From Salvator merianae (lineage: Eukaryota; Chordata; Lepidosauria; Squamata; Teiidae): a stretch of 64,000 nucleotides of DNA. Below the pieces are notes generated by a model that was given only the letters and a program-made list of their open reading frames with translations, was not told the DNA's origin and did no database searches. Position 1 is the first letter of the stretch. Each line of letters opens with the position of its first letter. The stretch spans positions 47,455,428 to 47,519,427 of the forward strand of contig QVOM02000119.1 of assembly GCA_003586115.2 (NCBI GenBank). Direction: 5' to 3'. Positions 9,970-21,667 of this stretch are shown piece by piece. A program made the position numbers and the translations under genes.

Positions 9970-11980
9970 TATAAAAAATAGAAGACAATATTCAATCACT
10001 AGAATAAATGAGACAATGGGCAGAAAAAAGGAATTCATTTACACTGCCGGTTTTAACTACTTCATCAATTCCAGGCCATCAACACCTGCTAATAATATAA
10101 AGCCACCATCTTTATTTTACTGTATTTCATTTCTTTCCAATTTCATCATTTACAGTTAATGTTTCCCCAGCTATGTGTGTGTAAACATACATCTTGTCTA
10201 CTCAGGATAATATATCATGCACTTGATAATGTGAAGTAATGTTGATAAAAGCTTACGCCATGATAAATGTGTCCACTAAGGTACTAAAGGGCTGTTTGCT
10301 GTCTTCGCTTCAAGAAACTTAATGAAACTAACTCTCCGAAGACGGTCAAATCTGCAGCAATTAACCAAAATAAAGTACCAGTGGAAACACTTGAGTCATT
10401 ATTTTTGAGATATTCTTCTTGAGAAATCTCCTGTGCAATTCTAAAGTGTGCGGACTGTGCATGTCTACCAAAGATGTGTTGAGCCAGACCAACTCATCTA
10501 GCTCACTTCTCAACTGACCCAGACACTGAATTTGAGACTCCCTGCAAAGGTGAGCTGAATCTTGACAAGTTCAGTCACCCTCTTAACAGCACTTTTGTGG
10601 CTTCTGCAGTCTTCTGTGGCCACCATGGCCTTTTATGGCCTCTGTAAAGTGCCGTCACAACTGCAAAAGTGTACAAGGCTGACTTTCACAGTCACTGAGC
10701 CTTTTATAGTTATCCCAATGAGATGGCTGACTGCCTTGATAAGGCACCCCAAGCCAGCTTGGTGATGCTGGGGCTTTTGCACACCTCTAATGTCTACTAG
10801 TGCCATACTACTTCATGCTGAATGTTGCTGACTTTCAACAATAAGTTGATCCATGCAAAAAAATTAAAGTTTGTTGGATTAGTTCTAGACACATTGGCAA
10901 ACAACCTATCTGGTAGCCTCATATGGCTATCCAAAGAAGAATTTCTGCTCCTAAGAACTCTATTGATTTCAGCAATGGCAGCAAAAAACAAAAAAAATCA
11001 TAATAATTATCACAGTGCAAGGATAATGAACACTCTGATGTGAACAAAATGGCCCCCCATCCCAGGCATCAGATGGATTCTTTAATGAATAAGAAGGCAA
11101 AATAACATCCTCAGACATGTGTGTGTGTTCATGCATATTCGTGCACATCTGTATGCAAAAGAGACATCTGTATGTATGCATACATTTTGGACTGCAGAAT
11201 GGAGATGCTCAGTTTGCCTACACTCACTGCTGGCCTGTGATGGGTGTATGCAACACTAAGGCCAAAAGCTTAGCTATTTTGTATGCCTCCTTTTCCTGCT
11301 AATGAGATTTTGATCACTTGCCTTTTACAAAGAGATCTGCAAAATAACCAATTTCTTCTGTGGTTATGATGATCTGCCATCTTTAAATATACTCATATAC
11401 AAATCAGTTGTAGTGAACTTCTCCCTTATTGGTCCTTGTTCAGTTTCACTCAAGATAGCAAACCATAGACAGCAAAATGCTAAGACCACTCTTCAACTGT
11501 GGTCATTTGGTCCCCAACATTCTAGACTGACTGGCAAAATACTATGGAGGCAGCAGAAATCCACTTTTTATACTAAACAGTGGCTTCAGGAAAACCACAA
11601 GTGGTTTTGAGAAGCTAAAGCTAAGTTAAGGAAGTATCTATTCATCTCTTTATCTTGCTTTGGCAGCTATACATGGTTACATAACAGATCCTAGCCAAAA
11701 AGAAGTTTAAAAACTTTCATATAATTTACCACCTTCTGATGAAGCACAAGATAAGGACTGATGGAGCACTCATTTCCTTATATCTACCTGAGCTGAGGGC
11801 CCATATATTTTACAGTAATTCAAATACAAATGCTTTAAAATGCTGAATCTCCACAGGATTAATGGTCTGTCACTTCAGCAATCCTCCTTCTTCCTTAAAC
11901 AAAATATTTCTTCCAGAAAAAGAAGAAATGCAATAAAATTATTGAACAGACATTGTAAGTATTATAACCCTAGCAAATTT
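9970..11980. other. Intronic sequence, nothing recognised
   Basis: Intron between exons 17 and 18. It contains a short GT-rich stretch near 11117-11140 but no recognisable transposon coding relic, RNA gene or additional phase-compatible exon. Short open stretches on both strands near 10.5-11.6 kb show no family resemblance. Confidence 0.5.
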
Positions 11981-11986
11981 AAGTAA

Positions 11987-12153
11987 GGTCCTTTTTCACT
12001 GGGCCTTATTCCGGAATAGATCTCAGAATAGGGGCATGCTGTCTGCATGCTAGAGTGGACTACCTGAGGCGTGCCGTAGTCTGAATTAGCATGCCGACAG
12101 CATGCCCCTATTCCAGGATATATTCTGAAATAAGGCCCAGTGCAGAAAGAGTC
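11987..12153. mobile_element. Foldback MITE, PIF/Harbinger-like
   Basis: The element folds almost end to end. CACTGGGCCTTATT at 11997 pairs with AATAAGGCCCAGTG ending at 12142, and the inner AGAATAGGGGCATGC pairs with GCATGCCCCTATTC. The outer ends (GGTCCTTTTTCAC and GCAGAAAGAGTC) are imperfect TIRs. The element is flanked by TAA on both sides (11984-11986 and 12154-12156), consistent with the 3-bp TWA duplication of PIF/Harbinger elements. It shares its terminal sequence with repeats at 17462 and 21668. Confidence 0.7.
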
Positions 12154-12205
12154 TAACAGTTCTTTGCAGTGCTACGAGTTCTGTGTTCTTTGATGTCTCC
12201 AGTAC

Positions 12206-12422
12206 CTTTCATGAAAGCATCAGTATTTTTGCCCGCCTTTCTTAAGGTTTCATTATCCACACAGTATGTTGATCTCATCACTTTTTCAGGAATGCAGTTT
12301 AAAGTTGCAGAAATGCAAATGATGAAATGAGTTTTGGCTAATAAGAGATGATCCATAATTCGTGGTTCGGATGCTGAAGCCCAAGCTGAATGTATAGGCC
12401 TGTTAAATATATCTTCCAGTAC
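12206..12422 (-). CDS. CFAP54: CFAP54-like exon 17
   Basis: 217 bp, phase 0 to 1. The acceptor TTCAAAG precedes GTACTGGAAG; the donor is AAAG|GTACTG. The peptide runs VLEDIFNRPIHSAWASASEP, then LLLAKTHFIICISATLNCIP, ending KAGKNTDAFMK. The frame stays open 51 bases past the donor before a stop, so intron retention would truncate the protein. Confidence 0.85.
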
Positions 12423-12844
12423 CTTTGAAGTTAAAAGACATTTCATAAGATATAGGAACATGCTTCTAATAAATATTTCAAGACAAATACAGCTAATTTA
12501 AAAGATGACGCAGAGGAAAGTGCATAATATAACCATTCACTCGCTATAGAAGGTTTAATTTTTTTCTTAAATACAGTTAAGGCAAAACCCAGCCACATCT
12601 ATTAGGAAGTAAATCCCATTGTGATGAATGGTATATTTTCCCTGGGAAGTAAAGTTAGGGTTGCACTAAACATCATAAAAACCTGCTGTCAAATTTAAAT
12701 CTAACAAAATAATGTAAAATGTAGGGATTCTCCACTGTAACTATACTGTTTAAATGTCAGTTATTCCTCAGTTCAAAACTTCCACAACTAGTAAATGACA
12801 CTATATTGTGGTAAAACATAGGTCTGTCATGTGTCTAAAGATCT

Positions 12845-13128
12845 ACCAGAGAGACCCTCTTGGTTGTACCACCACCTACAGAAGTTAAAGGGGGAGGACA
12901 CATGAGAGGGCCTTCTCAGGGATAATCCCGGACTATGAAGTAGCATTCCCTCTAAAATGCATCAGGTACCCACACTGTATACATTTAAATGCCTGGTGAA
13001 GACTCCACCCTAGCCTTTGATTGAAGTAACAGTATCTGTTCCCCTTTCAGCCACTTTTATTGTTGTTTTACCCAGTTCATTTTAATTGTTTTTTTAATTT
13101 GTTTCATTGTGACCCTAAATAAATAAAT
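12845..13128 (+). mobile_element. L3/CR1-like LINE 3' fragment
   Basis: CCCTCTTGGTTGTACCACCA at 12856 is nearly identical to the end of the long LINE at 16618. It is followed by the typical C-terminal relic, the CCTTTCAGCCACTTTTATTG segment and an AAATAAATAAATAAA tail. It is antisense to the host gene. Confidence 0.75.
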
Positions 13129-13129
13129 A

Positions 13130-13990
13130 AAATGCAAAGATAACAAAATTGCAGATAACTGCTATAATTATTTATCATTCAGATATAAAAACGAATGGGG
13201 GACTCAGCTATAGGGACATAATCATGTGCTACAGACAATCTCTGTGGTAGTTCAATTTACATAACACCCTGCCAATTGTCAAAGAATGCCTGTCTAACTG
13301 CAAACTGCATCTCCCTCTTATATTCTACCAAGTATACTTAGAAACCCTCAGAGACAATTTGTATGAAATGCTGTCTCAAATCAGACATTTCCACCTGCAC
13401 AGCACTTAGAAACATATGAAGTGCCTCTTAGGAAAGAGCGGGTGACCTGGATAAAACACCAAATGACCTAGACAAAAAGGCTGTCTCAGTTCACACAGAG
13501 TACTTGCTGCATCCCATGCAAAACCTCACCCACAGTTTAGCAGCATGCAGTGAGAAAGTTCTCACCTGTGAAAAATGATCTAAAGTTCACTGTATTGACC
13601 ACAAATCTTTTCTCAGCCTGAGGGGAAACTGAAGAGGCCAAAGCTACACTCACTCTGAACCTTCAGTTCTATAAAGGCTTCTTATTTTTGACCATTTCTT
13701 GAGTTATGGACAATTTCCTGCCAAGATACACAGATTTGATTGATGGAAGGATCTAGTCCTAAAACAGCTTACTCAAGAACTCTCTAGTTTCTAGACTATT
13801 TGTGTTTTCTCAGAAAACAGAAAGTAAGAGCCCAGTCAGATCAGACCAAAGATCTATTTGATTTAATATCCTGATTCCTGCAGGTAAGGAAGCCCAGAAA
13901 CACTTATACTCCCTAGTGGGTAGCATACAAGCACATACTATCAATAATGCTGTTGTGACTAATACCCATTGACAATCTTCCTCCAGACAT
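13130..13990. other. Intronic sequence, nothing recognised
   Basis: Part of the intron between exons 16 and 17, upstream of the long LINE. I see no splice-flanked open segment, RNA gene or clear repeat. Confidence 0.45.
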
Positions 13991-16955
13991 TCTTCTAATC
14001 TCCTTTCAAATGTGTCATCACATCAAAACATCACTCATCCATGACTTTCTGGATGAAGGGGCTGATTTGGCATGCATTACAGAGACCTGGATAGATGAAC
14101 TGGGTGGGCCTAGTCTTACCCAGCTTTCTCCCCCAGGCTACTCGGTGCAGCACTGTTCCAGACCAATAGGGAGGGGAGGAGGTGTTGCTGTAGTCCATAG
14201 GACTTCCATGTCTCTTACCAGATGACCAATCCACTCTGTGACTGGGTTTGAGGGACTGTTCTTGTTACTGGGCCAGAGAAAGAGAATAGGGATTTTGCTG
14301 GTGCATTGCCCATCTCGCTGTCCAATAGCCTCCCTATCTGAGCTGGTTGAGGTGATCTCTGATGTGGTATTGGAGGCCCCTGCCACAGTGGTGTTGGGAG
14401 ATTTTAATATCCATGCGGAGACTATCCTCAGTGGACCAGCTCAGTTCTTTATGACCTCCATGACAACTTCGGGGCTGTCTCAGTTTGTAAGTGGCCCAAC
14501 TCACACAGCAGGCCATACCCTCGATCTGGTCTTTGCCACAGAGTCAATTGATGAGAATCCATTGATAGGAGGGCTGATGATAAGCCCACTGTCATGGACG
14601 GACCATTTCCTGGTAAACTTTGGACTAACAGTGACAGCTCCCCTCCACAAGGGTGGAGGACCCATTGAGATGGGCTGTCCCCGGAGACTTATGTAATCTG
14701 AGCAATTCCTGAATGCTCTGGGGGATTTTCCGGTTGGCATGGATGATGTTCCTGCCGAGGCTCTGGCCTCTCTCTGGAATCAGGAGATGAACAGGGCCAT
14801 CAACATGATCGCTCCCAAGTGCCCTCGACATATTTGTAGAGCCCGTAATGCACCCTGGTATTCCATAGAGTTATGGGCAATGAAACAGCAAGGTCGATGG
14901 CTAGAGCGCAGGTGGCGTAAATCCCACTGTGAATCTGACCAAACACAGGCTAAAAGACATTATCGTGCCTATCATGTGGCAGTTGGCGAAAAGATCTTAT
15001 TTCTCCACCACCATTGCGTCCTCAAGTAACCGTCCAGCAGAGCTCTTCCGAGTAGTAAATGGCCTTATAAAATCGTGCCCAAGAAAACAAGAGCGATTGC
15101 CTTGTAATATCTGCTGTGATGAATTTGCAAGGCACTTTGAGGGCAAAGTCGCTCAGATTCGTGGGGGATTGAATGCCACAGTTGAGAATAATCCAGAGGA
15201 AGTGTCCAGAGAACCCTTACTTTGGATCAGTTTCAATTATTGCGGCCTGAGGATGTGGACAAGCTGCTTGCTAGAGTTCAACCTACTACATGCCCTCTAG
15301 ATCCTTGCCCTTCCTGGTTAATAAAAGCTAGCAAGGAGGGTATGATTGGGTGGGTCCAGGGAGTAGTAAATGCCTCCTTGAGAGATGGGGTGGTCCTGCT
15401 GGCTCTTAAAGAGGTGGTGGTACAGCCCCTCCTCAAGAAGTCCTCCCTGAATCCAGATTATTTAAACAATTATCGCCCTGTAGCCAACATACCATTTTTG
15501 AGCAAGGTATTAGAGAGTGCCGTAGCTGTTCAACTACAAGCATGCTTGGATGAAGCTGATTATCTAGACCCATTTCAATCTGGCTTCAGGTCTGATTACA
15601 GCACAGAAACCACCTTGATTGCCCTACTTGATGACCTTCTCCGGGACAAAGACAAGGGGAATGCATCCCTATTGGTTCTCCTGGATCTCTCAGCGGCTTT
15701 TGATACCACTGATCATGTTATCCTTCTGGAGAGACTATGGAGTTTAGGAGTTGGAGGCACTGTGTTACAGTGGTTCCGCTCCTATCTCCGAGGCCGATTC
15801 CAGAAGATAGTTGAGGAAGATTCATGCTCGTCATCCTGGGAACTCAGGTGTGGGGTTCCTCAGGGATCGATCTTATCTCCCATGCTTTTCAATATCTATA
15901 TGAAGCCACTGGGGGAGGTCATCAGGAGATTTGGAGTCAGATGTCATCAATATGCAAATGACACCCAGCTCTACATATCTGTGCCATCTGAATCAGGACG
16001 GCTGGTTGAAGTGTTGGACAGGTGCCTGGAAGCAGTAATGGGCTGGATGAGGGCCAATAAACTGAAGCTGAATCCAGACAAGATGGAGGTACTGTGTGTC
16101 AGAGGGTCTTGGGTCCATGAAGTTGGAAGGAATCTGACCCTTGATGGGGTTGCTTTGCCCTGGAAAGGACAGGTGCGGAATCTGGGTGTCCTCTTGGACT
16201 CTACGCTTACACTTGAAACACAGGTGGAAGCGGTGGCCAAGAATGTATACGTCCGGCTACGGCTGGTTCGCCAATTATGACCCCTTCTGGACAGAGATAA
16301 TCTGGCCACAGTAATCCATGCTTTAGTAACTTCCAGATTGGATTACTGTAACGCGCTTTACACAGGACTGCCCTTGAAGATGGTTCAGAAGCTGCAACTG
16401 GTGCAGAATGCAGCAGCAAGACTGCTGACTAGAATGGCTGGCCAGATGCATATCATGCCAGTCTTAAAAGAGCTGCACTGGCTGCCAATTCACTGCTGAG
16501 CCCAATTCAAGGTGTTAACCTTAACCTATAAGGCCCTAAATGGCTTGAGTCCCAAATACCTAAAGGAGCACCTTCTCCCATATCAGCCTGCCCGTGCCTT
16601 AAAATCTGCAGATGAGGCCCTCTTGGTTGTACCACCATCTTCAACAGCTAAAGGGGTGGGCACCCGGGATAGGATCTTTTTAGTGGTGGCCCCCAGACTG
16701 TGGAACACTCTTCCCCCTGAGGTGCATCAAACTTCCTCACTTTACATCTTTAGGAGAGCAATAAAGATGCACCTATTTACCCTTGCCTTTGGCTGAAGGT
16801 ATAGCTTTCCGTCCCTACTTTCAGACTACTGTTTTATTGCGTGCCTTTTATGAGTTTTTTTTGTTTTTTTTTTTTTTTAATTGTTGTAACCTGCCCTGAG
16901 ACCTTCGGGTATAGGGCAGGATAAAAATGCAAATAAATAAATAAATAAAACATCT
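13990..16955 (+). mobile_element. L3/CR1-like LINE, endonuclease through RT and 3' tail, inactivated
   Basis: Endonuclease motifs appear first: ITETWIDELGGPSLTQLSPP near 14079, VVLGDFNIHAE near 14392 and SWTDHFLVNFGL near 14597. Frames shift between 14.2 and 15.2 kb. An open RT segment follows at 15222-16280, with YRPVANIPFLSKVLE, SGFRSDYSTETTLIALLDDL, LLVLLDLSAAFDTTDH and GVPQGSILSPMLFNIYM. The catalytic YADD box is altered to YAND (15951-15962). After a stop the frame resumes near 16512-16796 (GVGTRDRIFLVVAPRLWNTL). The 3' end is CCTGCCCTGAGACC plus AAATAAATAAA. ORF1 is not recognisable. It is antisense to the gene in the intron between exons 16 and 17. Confidence 0.9.
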
Positions 16956-17263
16956 AACACAACAAACTTTCCAATCCAGAAATTGAATTGGAAAAAAAAA
17001 GTCTATGATGGCTGGATACATCACTGATAGCTTTCAAACAGCAACTTAAAATATATTCAGGGTTTATATCTTTTTTAATTTATCTTTTGCTCTACATTTT
17101 TAATATTGTATTTATATTATATTTTCATGAAACACAGTTATCTATCCTAACATCAGAAATAGGCCAGGATGTTTACACTTTAAACAAACCAAACATGACA
17201 AAATTAATTTGAATCAACACAATATAGGGAGACATTCATATGATACACATTTTATTTCCTTAC

Positions 17264-17317
17264 CTGTAGATTCACATTTGCCATGAGATGTTGTGATAAA
17301 TCAAACTTTGGAAAGAC
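17264..17317 (-). CDS. CFAP54: CFAP54-like exon 16 (microexon-sized, 18 codons)
   Basis: 54 bp, phase 0 to 0, the smallest exon in the window. The acceptor is AATTTTAG; the donor is CAG|GTAAGG. The peptide is VFPKFDLSQHLMANVNLQ. Because it is symmetrical and in frame it could be skipped without a frameshift. It joins exon 15 (LTTKPP) and exon 17 (VLEDIF). Confidence 0.82.
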
Positions 17318-17461
17318 CTAAAATTTAAAAACTAACAATTAAAATAACATGACAAAAAGGCCTTAAGAATGTCATTATGGCAAAACTTTATTCCACCTTG
17401 TTCACTAATTTCAAAAAATGACCATTTTTTATTACTATTCCTCCTCATATAACTTTACATA

Positions 17462-17560
17462 GGCTCTTTCTGCACTGCACCTTATTCAGGATTGTATCCA
17501 AGAATAGGGACCTGCCATCCATTTGTTAGTGCAGACTATGGCAGACCCCAGGCATGAATT
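17462..17560 (+). mobile_element. PIF/Harbinger-like MITE fragment
   Basis: GGCTCTTTCTGCACTGCACC followed by TTATTCAGGATTGTATCCAAGAATAGGG parallels the left half of the foldback MITE at 11987. The right end is missing; a probable LTR begins about 40 bases on. Confidence 0.5.
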
Positions 17561-17600
17561 CTTAAGGACATTTCTAGGTTGCCTATAAGATCTCTTGCCA

Positions 17601-18134
17601 TGTTATATTGTATGAACTGTGCTTCAGTAAGCAAGCTTGTGCCTGTAATGTAAAAATAGATTAGCCACCCATGAGTGGATCAGAAGGCTGAGGGTACACA
17701 CCCACAAACCATATCAGACAAGCAGTTGTCTGAAAGAGGGAGTTAGAAAACCACAGAAGGTCATATCTTTGCATCCTGCTGACAACAAAGTAAAATAAGA
17801 CAGAGATTACTAGAAGTGCTCTTTATAAAGCCCATTATAAAAGGTTACGCCTCTTCTTGAATTAATGATATGCTGATTGTCGTACAGCTGATATGTAAGA
17901 ATATAGGCATGCACAGAAAGGGAAAGGGTGTTTACCAATCACAGTTATTTTTTGTCTGCAAAAAACGTATAAATGCTGTTGGTGAACGAAGCTAGGTGTG
18001 CTTGTTGCAAGAATGATCTGCTTGTACCTATTATTGCTGACATAATAAAGACTTATTCCTTATCCCCCTGGTATTCTTTTTATTGGCGTTTTCATACCAG
18101 GCACGAACCCAGTTTTTAAGCTGGGGACCTAACA
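17601..18134 (+). mobile_element. Probable solo LTR of an endogenous retrovirus
   Basis: The segment begins TGTTATATTG and ends CCTAACA, giving TG...CA ends with a short inverted TGTTA/TAACA. It contains a TATA-like box (GTATAAATGC near 17970) and a polyadenylation signal (AATAAAG near 18045) about 75 bases downstream, the U3-R-U5 order of an LTR. No internal viral genes, primer-binding site or second LTR are nearby. Flanking duplication bases do not match clearly, so the exact ends are uncertain. It lies in the 868-bp intron between exons 15 and 16, on the strand opposite the gene. Confidence 0.5.
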
Positions 18135-18185
18135 CTTTCAGAACAAGATAAATACTGAGATGTGAAGTTAAGTAAATATTTTTAC

Positions 18186-18308
18186 CGGAGGTTTTGTAGT
18201 AAGCTTGTAGATAGAGGGTAGTTTCCAGGGGATTTTCTTACCACGGTTTATAATACACAATTCATGGAAAGCTTCAGAGAAAAATCCTAGATCTGCAAGC
18301 ACTTTAAT
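18186..18308 (-). CDS. CFAP54: CFAP54-like exon 15
   Basis: 123 bp, phase 0 to 0, 41 codons. The acceptor is AATAAAG (A-rich, weak); the donor is CCG|GTAAAA (weak). The peptide is IKVLADLGFFSEAFHELCII followed by NRGKKIPWKLPSIYKLTTKP and a final P. Despite weak sites, the frame and fit between exons 14 and 16 support it. Confidence 0.82.
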
Positions 18309-18394
18309 CTTTATTAAAAAATTAAAAAATCAAAAAGTTTAGTATTACATGTCTAGAAATTCTGTATACAATGGCTCATGCACAACCAAAACCA

Positions 18395-18500
18395 CTATTT
18401 TGTTTACATTTATAACCCACTCTGTACCCTCAGGTCCCGGGATGGTCTGCAATCATTACAATCATCATCAAATAAAAACAGAGCTAAAACCAGTTTTTAA
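18395..18500 (-). repeat. L3-like LINE 3'-tail fragment
   Basis: CATTTATAACCCACTCTGTACC with CCTCAGGTCCCGGGATGG is the reverse complement of the LINE tail motif (CCTGGGACC...gagtggg). No coding portion is visible. Confidence 0.45.
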
Positions 18501-18824
18501 AAGCAAGTAAAAAAGTTATAGAACTTTAAAAAAGAAGCTTTTAGAACTAGTGTTAGAACTCTAACTAATCATGCAAAGCCAGTAGTATAATTCACTTTCA
18601 AAAATGTGACATTTGGTTTTGAAAACATTTACTGATGAAGCATTTCTTTCTAGCATCTGCATATCTCCAGCTCCTAAGAGAAGGGAAGACCAACATACTA
18701 ACTGTAAAGAACAACTAATGAGAGAGACTTAATATTACACTATGAGAGAAATACAGGAAAAAGTGACCTGGAAGCTCAAAGGAGCAATGGTGACCAGGCA
18801 TGCTTATTTCAACTCAGGCTTGTT

Positions 18825-19645
18825 CTCAAACTACAGTTCTTTCTGCACACAGTCTGGCCATAGCAATCTATGCTCTGGTTACCACCAGACTGGACTACCA
18901 CAAAGGTTTCACTTGAAACCTTCCCAAAAGATGTGCCTTGAGCCTGTATATAATGCCAGTCTGGGAGGGCAAGACAGCTCTCTCCTGCTCCTCCCACAGG
19001 ATGCCTGCTGATCCACACAAGATGGTGCCCCAAAGATTTGGGAAATTCCCTTGAATGAGAAGAGCTTCCCCTCCTGGAACTCTATGTGCCCTTGAAAATG
19101 TTTCAGAAACTGCAACTTGTGCAGAAGGCAGCAGCAAAGCTGCTGACAGGTACTTCTGGCCATATACACATCACACCAGTCTTAAAGGAACCAGTTGCTA
19201 ATCTCCTACCATGTCCAACTTAAGGTTCTGACACTAAAAAAATTGTGTCCCAAATTTCTAAAGGAGCATCTCCTCCCACATAAACTGGTCCATCAGTTAA
19301 GATTTGCAGGTGCGACCTCCTTGGTTGTGCCAACATTATCAGCAGTCAAAAGTATGAGGCACAGGAGAGGGTCCTCCTTGTGATAGCCTTCAGGTTGTGG
19401 AATTATTTCTTCTTCAGGGCACATCTAACTCTATCATTGTGCACATTGAGATGCATGGTAAAGAGGCACCTATTCACTTTAACCTTTGGCTGAAGAAGTA
19501 GCTTGCTCTTCCCTTTCAGCCACTGTTATGCATTTGTTTATTTCTAATGAATTGCATTTTAACACTTTTTGCTGAACTGGTTTTATTGTAACCCACCCTG
19601 AGACTTTAATAATAGAGTGGGATAGAAGTACAAATAGATAATAAA
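18825..19645 (+). mobile_element. L3/CR1-like LINE 3' fragment interrupted by a 174-bp segment
   Basis: CTGGCCATAGCAATCTATGC at about 18853 matches the LINE sequence at 16304. The match resumes near 19080 with TGCCCTTGAAAATG and GCAGAAGGCAGCAGCAAAGC, and ends near 19645 with CACCCTGAGAC and an A-rich tail. Between them, 18907-19080 is foreign to the LINE. Confidence 0.75.
18907..19080. repeat. 174-bp repeat, copy 1 (near-identical to copy 2 at 19962)
   Basis: This segment begins TTTCACTTGAAACCTTCCC and ends CCCCTCCTGGAAC. It matches 19962-20135 at every base but one (C at 19029, T at 20084). It interrupts a LINE fragment. No clear terminal inverted repeats or target duplication were found. 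The family is not recognised. Confidence 0.9.
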
Positions 19646-19961
19646 AATCCAGGTACTAGTAAAATATTTTGCTGTAAACCAAACCTGGATACAGTTGTAA
19701 AAGGGTATCAAAAACAGAGATAATTTCCACCCATCCCCCAGCTGATTAAAATCAGCTTTGCTGAAACCCTGGGTACACATTAGACTATGGTCGTGTTTAA
19801 CTTTCCTTAAAATCAGGAGCTCCAACATTTCATGAACATTTTCCCCAATGGCTTCTCCTACTTTCACCTGATCCAATAAATCGAGCCAATGTAGTTGATC
19901 TTCTTATTGCTTTCTCTGAGATATGTTTAGCCGGGGTGGGGGGAATAAAGGGCAAAAATGT

Positions 19962-20135
19962 TTTCACTTGAAACCTTCCCAAAAGATGTGCCTTGAGCCT
20001 GTATATAATGCCAGTCTGGGAGGGCAAGACAGCTCTCTCCTGCTCCTCCCACAGGATGCCTGCTGATCCACACAAGATGGTGCTCCAAAGATTTGGGAAA
20101 TTCCCTTGAATGAGAAGAGCTTCCCCTCCTGGAAC
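19962..20135. repeat. 174-bp repeat, copy 2
   Basis: Same orientation as copy 1 and about 1.06 kb downstream, with a single substitution. The flanks are unrelated to those of copy 1, so the duplicated unit ends sharply at both sides. Confidence 0.9.
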
Positions 20136-20139
20136 CTTA

Positions 20140-21660
20140 TACATTTTGTGCTTCAGCCTCAGTCATGGGTCCCAGAAAGCAAACTGGAACATTTACATGA
20201 TATATATTGGCAGAGTTTTAGATTTTGTTTTATTAATCAGTTTGTTAGCAATCACACTCTAACGTGCCAAGCTGCTTTACCATTTTACTAATTCATCCTA
20301 AGTGTCCACTAATTCTACTAACTCTAAGTATATCAAACTATATTTCAACTTGTTTTTAAAGTCATGTTATTCAACCCTCAAAACAAGACCTCATATTAGC
20401 ATGCAGTAGCATTGTTCCCCAAGAGATAGAAATGAGACTCAAATTAGAAGCCTTAAAACACAAATTCTTTCTTATTGAGATGTGTTGCACACCAATCTAA
20501 ATATGCATCTGTGACCTTTTTTCAAGAAGCAATCCAAATGCTGCCCTTTCACTTGCCAGCAGCCTTCCTACTTTGTGAAACATGTGTACAAAAGTGAGTT
20601 ATACAATAATTAACAGAACCTTATCGAAACATACAATCAATCAGCTTTAATTCAATGGATTTTAGCATCCCTAAAACTATCACAACAACTCTCACCTTTT
20701 GCTATGTTCATTTTTATCAAGACAAAACTAACTCCAGAGACTTTAACAGAAAATAACAGTTTCAAATATGCAATACTATTTACTGTACTGAAAATTATGA
20801 CATTTACAATTAACTCTCTGTCTGCATATTACAAACCTTAGGTTCTCTTAAATGGTTTTATCCTCGTTCCCTCACATTTAGAGAATTGAGTGGGATCCAT
20901 ACAGCCTTTATAATCATTCCTTAAAAAGTTCTTTCAAAAGTAGAACTATGGTAAACTCAAGATAATTTTCAAGGTTATCAGGGAAATATTCACAATTCCC
21001 TGTGTGCCATTCAGAGCCTTCCATATTTTTTCATGAAAATTGCTATCTTTACCAGAAATACAGCTTCTGTATATAACATTTCTCCCCAGGTACTCATAAA
21101 ACACTCTTTCATTTATTGTCTTCATGAAAAAAACAACTGTCAGATTACCTTAAGAATTCTTCCTTCAATACATTTCATTTCATTTCTGCATACTTCAGAA
21201 ACGAAGTATTGATACAATGGGAAGAGTGGCAAAATCTGCAATGGAATAGCACAAATCTTTATGGGATACAGCTAAAACCTATTGCAAGGACTCTCCACAA
21301 ATGATCCACTAACTGATAAAATGCATTCTGGGTCGTATTTAGCTACAAACGTAATCTTCAGCTGCTCAGCAGCAGCCCAGGAATAGTTACAATTTGGCAA
21401 AAGCACACTTGGGTTCTCCCAGCCAGTAGCTCTATGGTCACTTGTTAAAAGTACGCAGATAAAACAAATCACCCCAGAAGCATTCCTTGTGGCATTAACC
21501 AGATGCGGGCTCCAAAACAGTGTAATTCAGAAGTGGGGTTATGGTTGTCCCTTTCACGAATCCTGAGACAGATGGGTTCCAGAAAAAGATCCCCATGTGG
21601 GTTATTTTGCTGTGCTGTTCTGCAGCTAGCTGTTTATCACTCCATGCCGATCTTAGGATT
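20140..21660. other. Intronic sequence, nothing recognised
   Basis: Middle of the 5.9 kb intron between exons 14 and 15. I see no coding relic, splice-flanked open segment or RNA gene. Confidence 0.45.
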
Positions 21661-21667
21661 GATCACA

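Noticed and set aside
15222..16280. 352-codon open frame, the longest in the window, as a host gene
   Set aside because: Its motifs are reverse transcriptase of an L3/CR1-like LINE, with endonuclease upstream and a LINE tail downstream.
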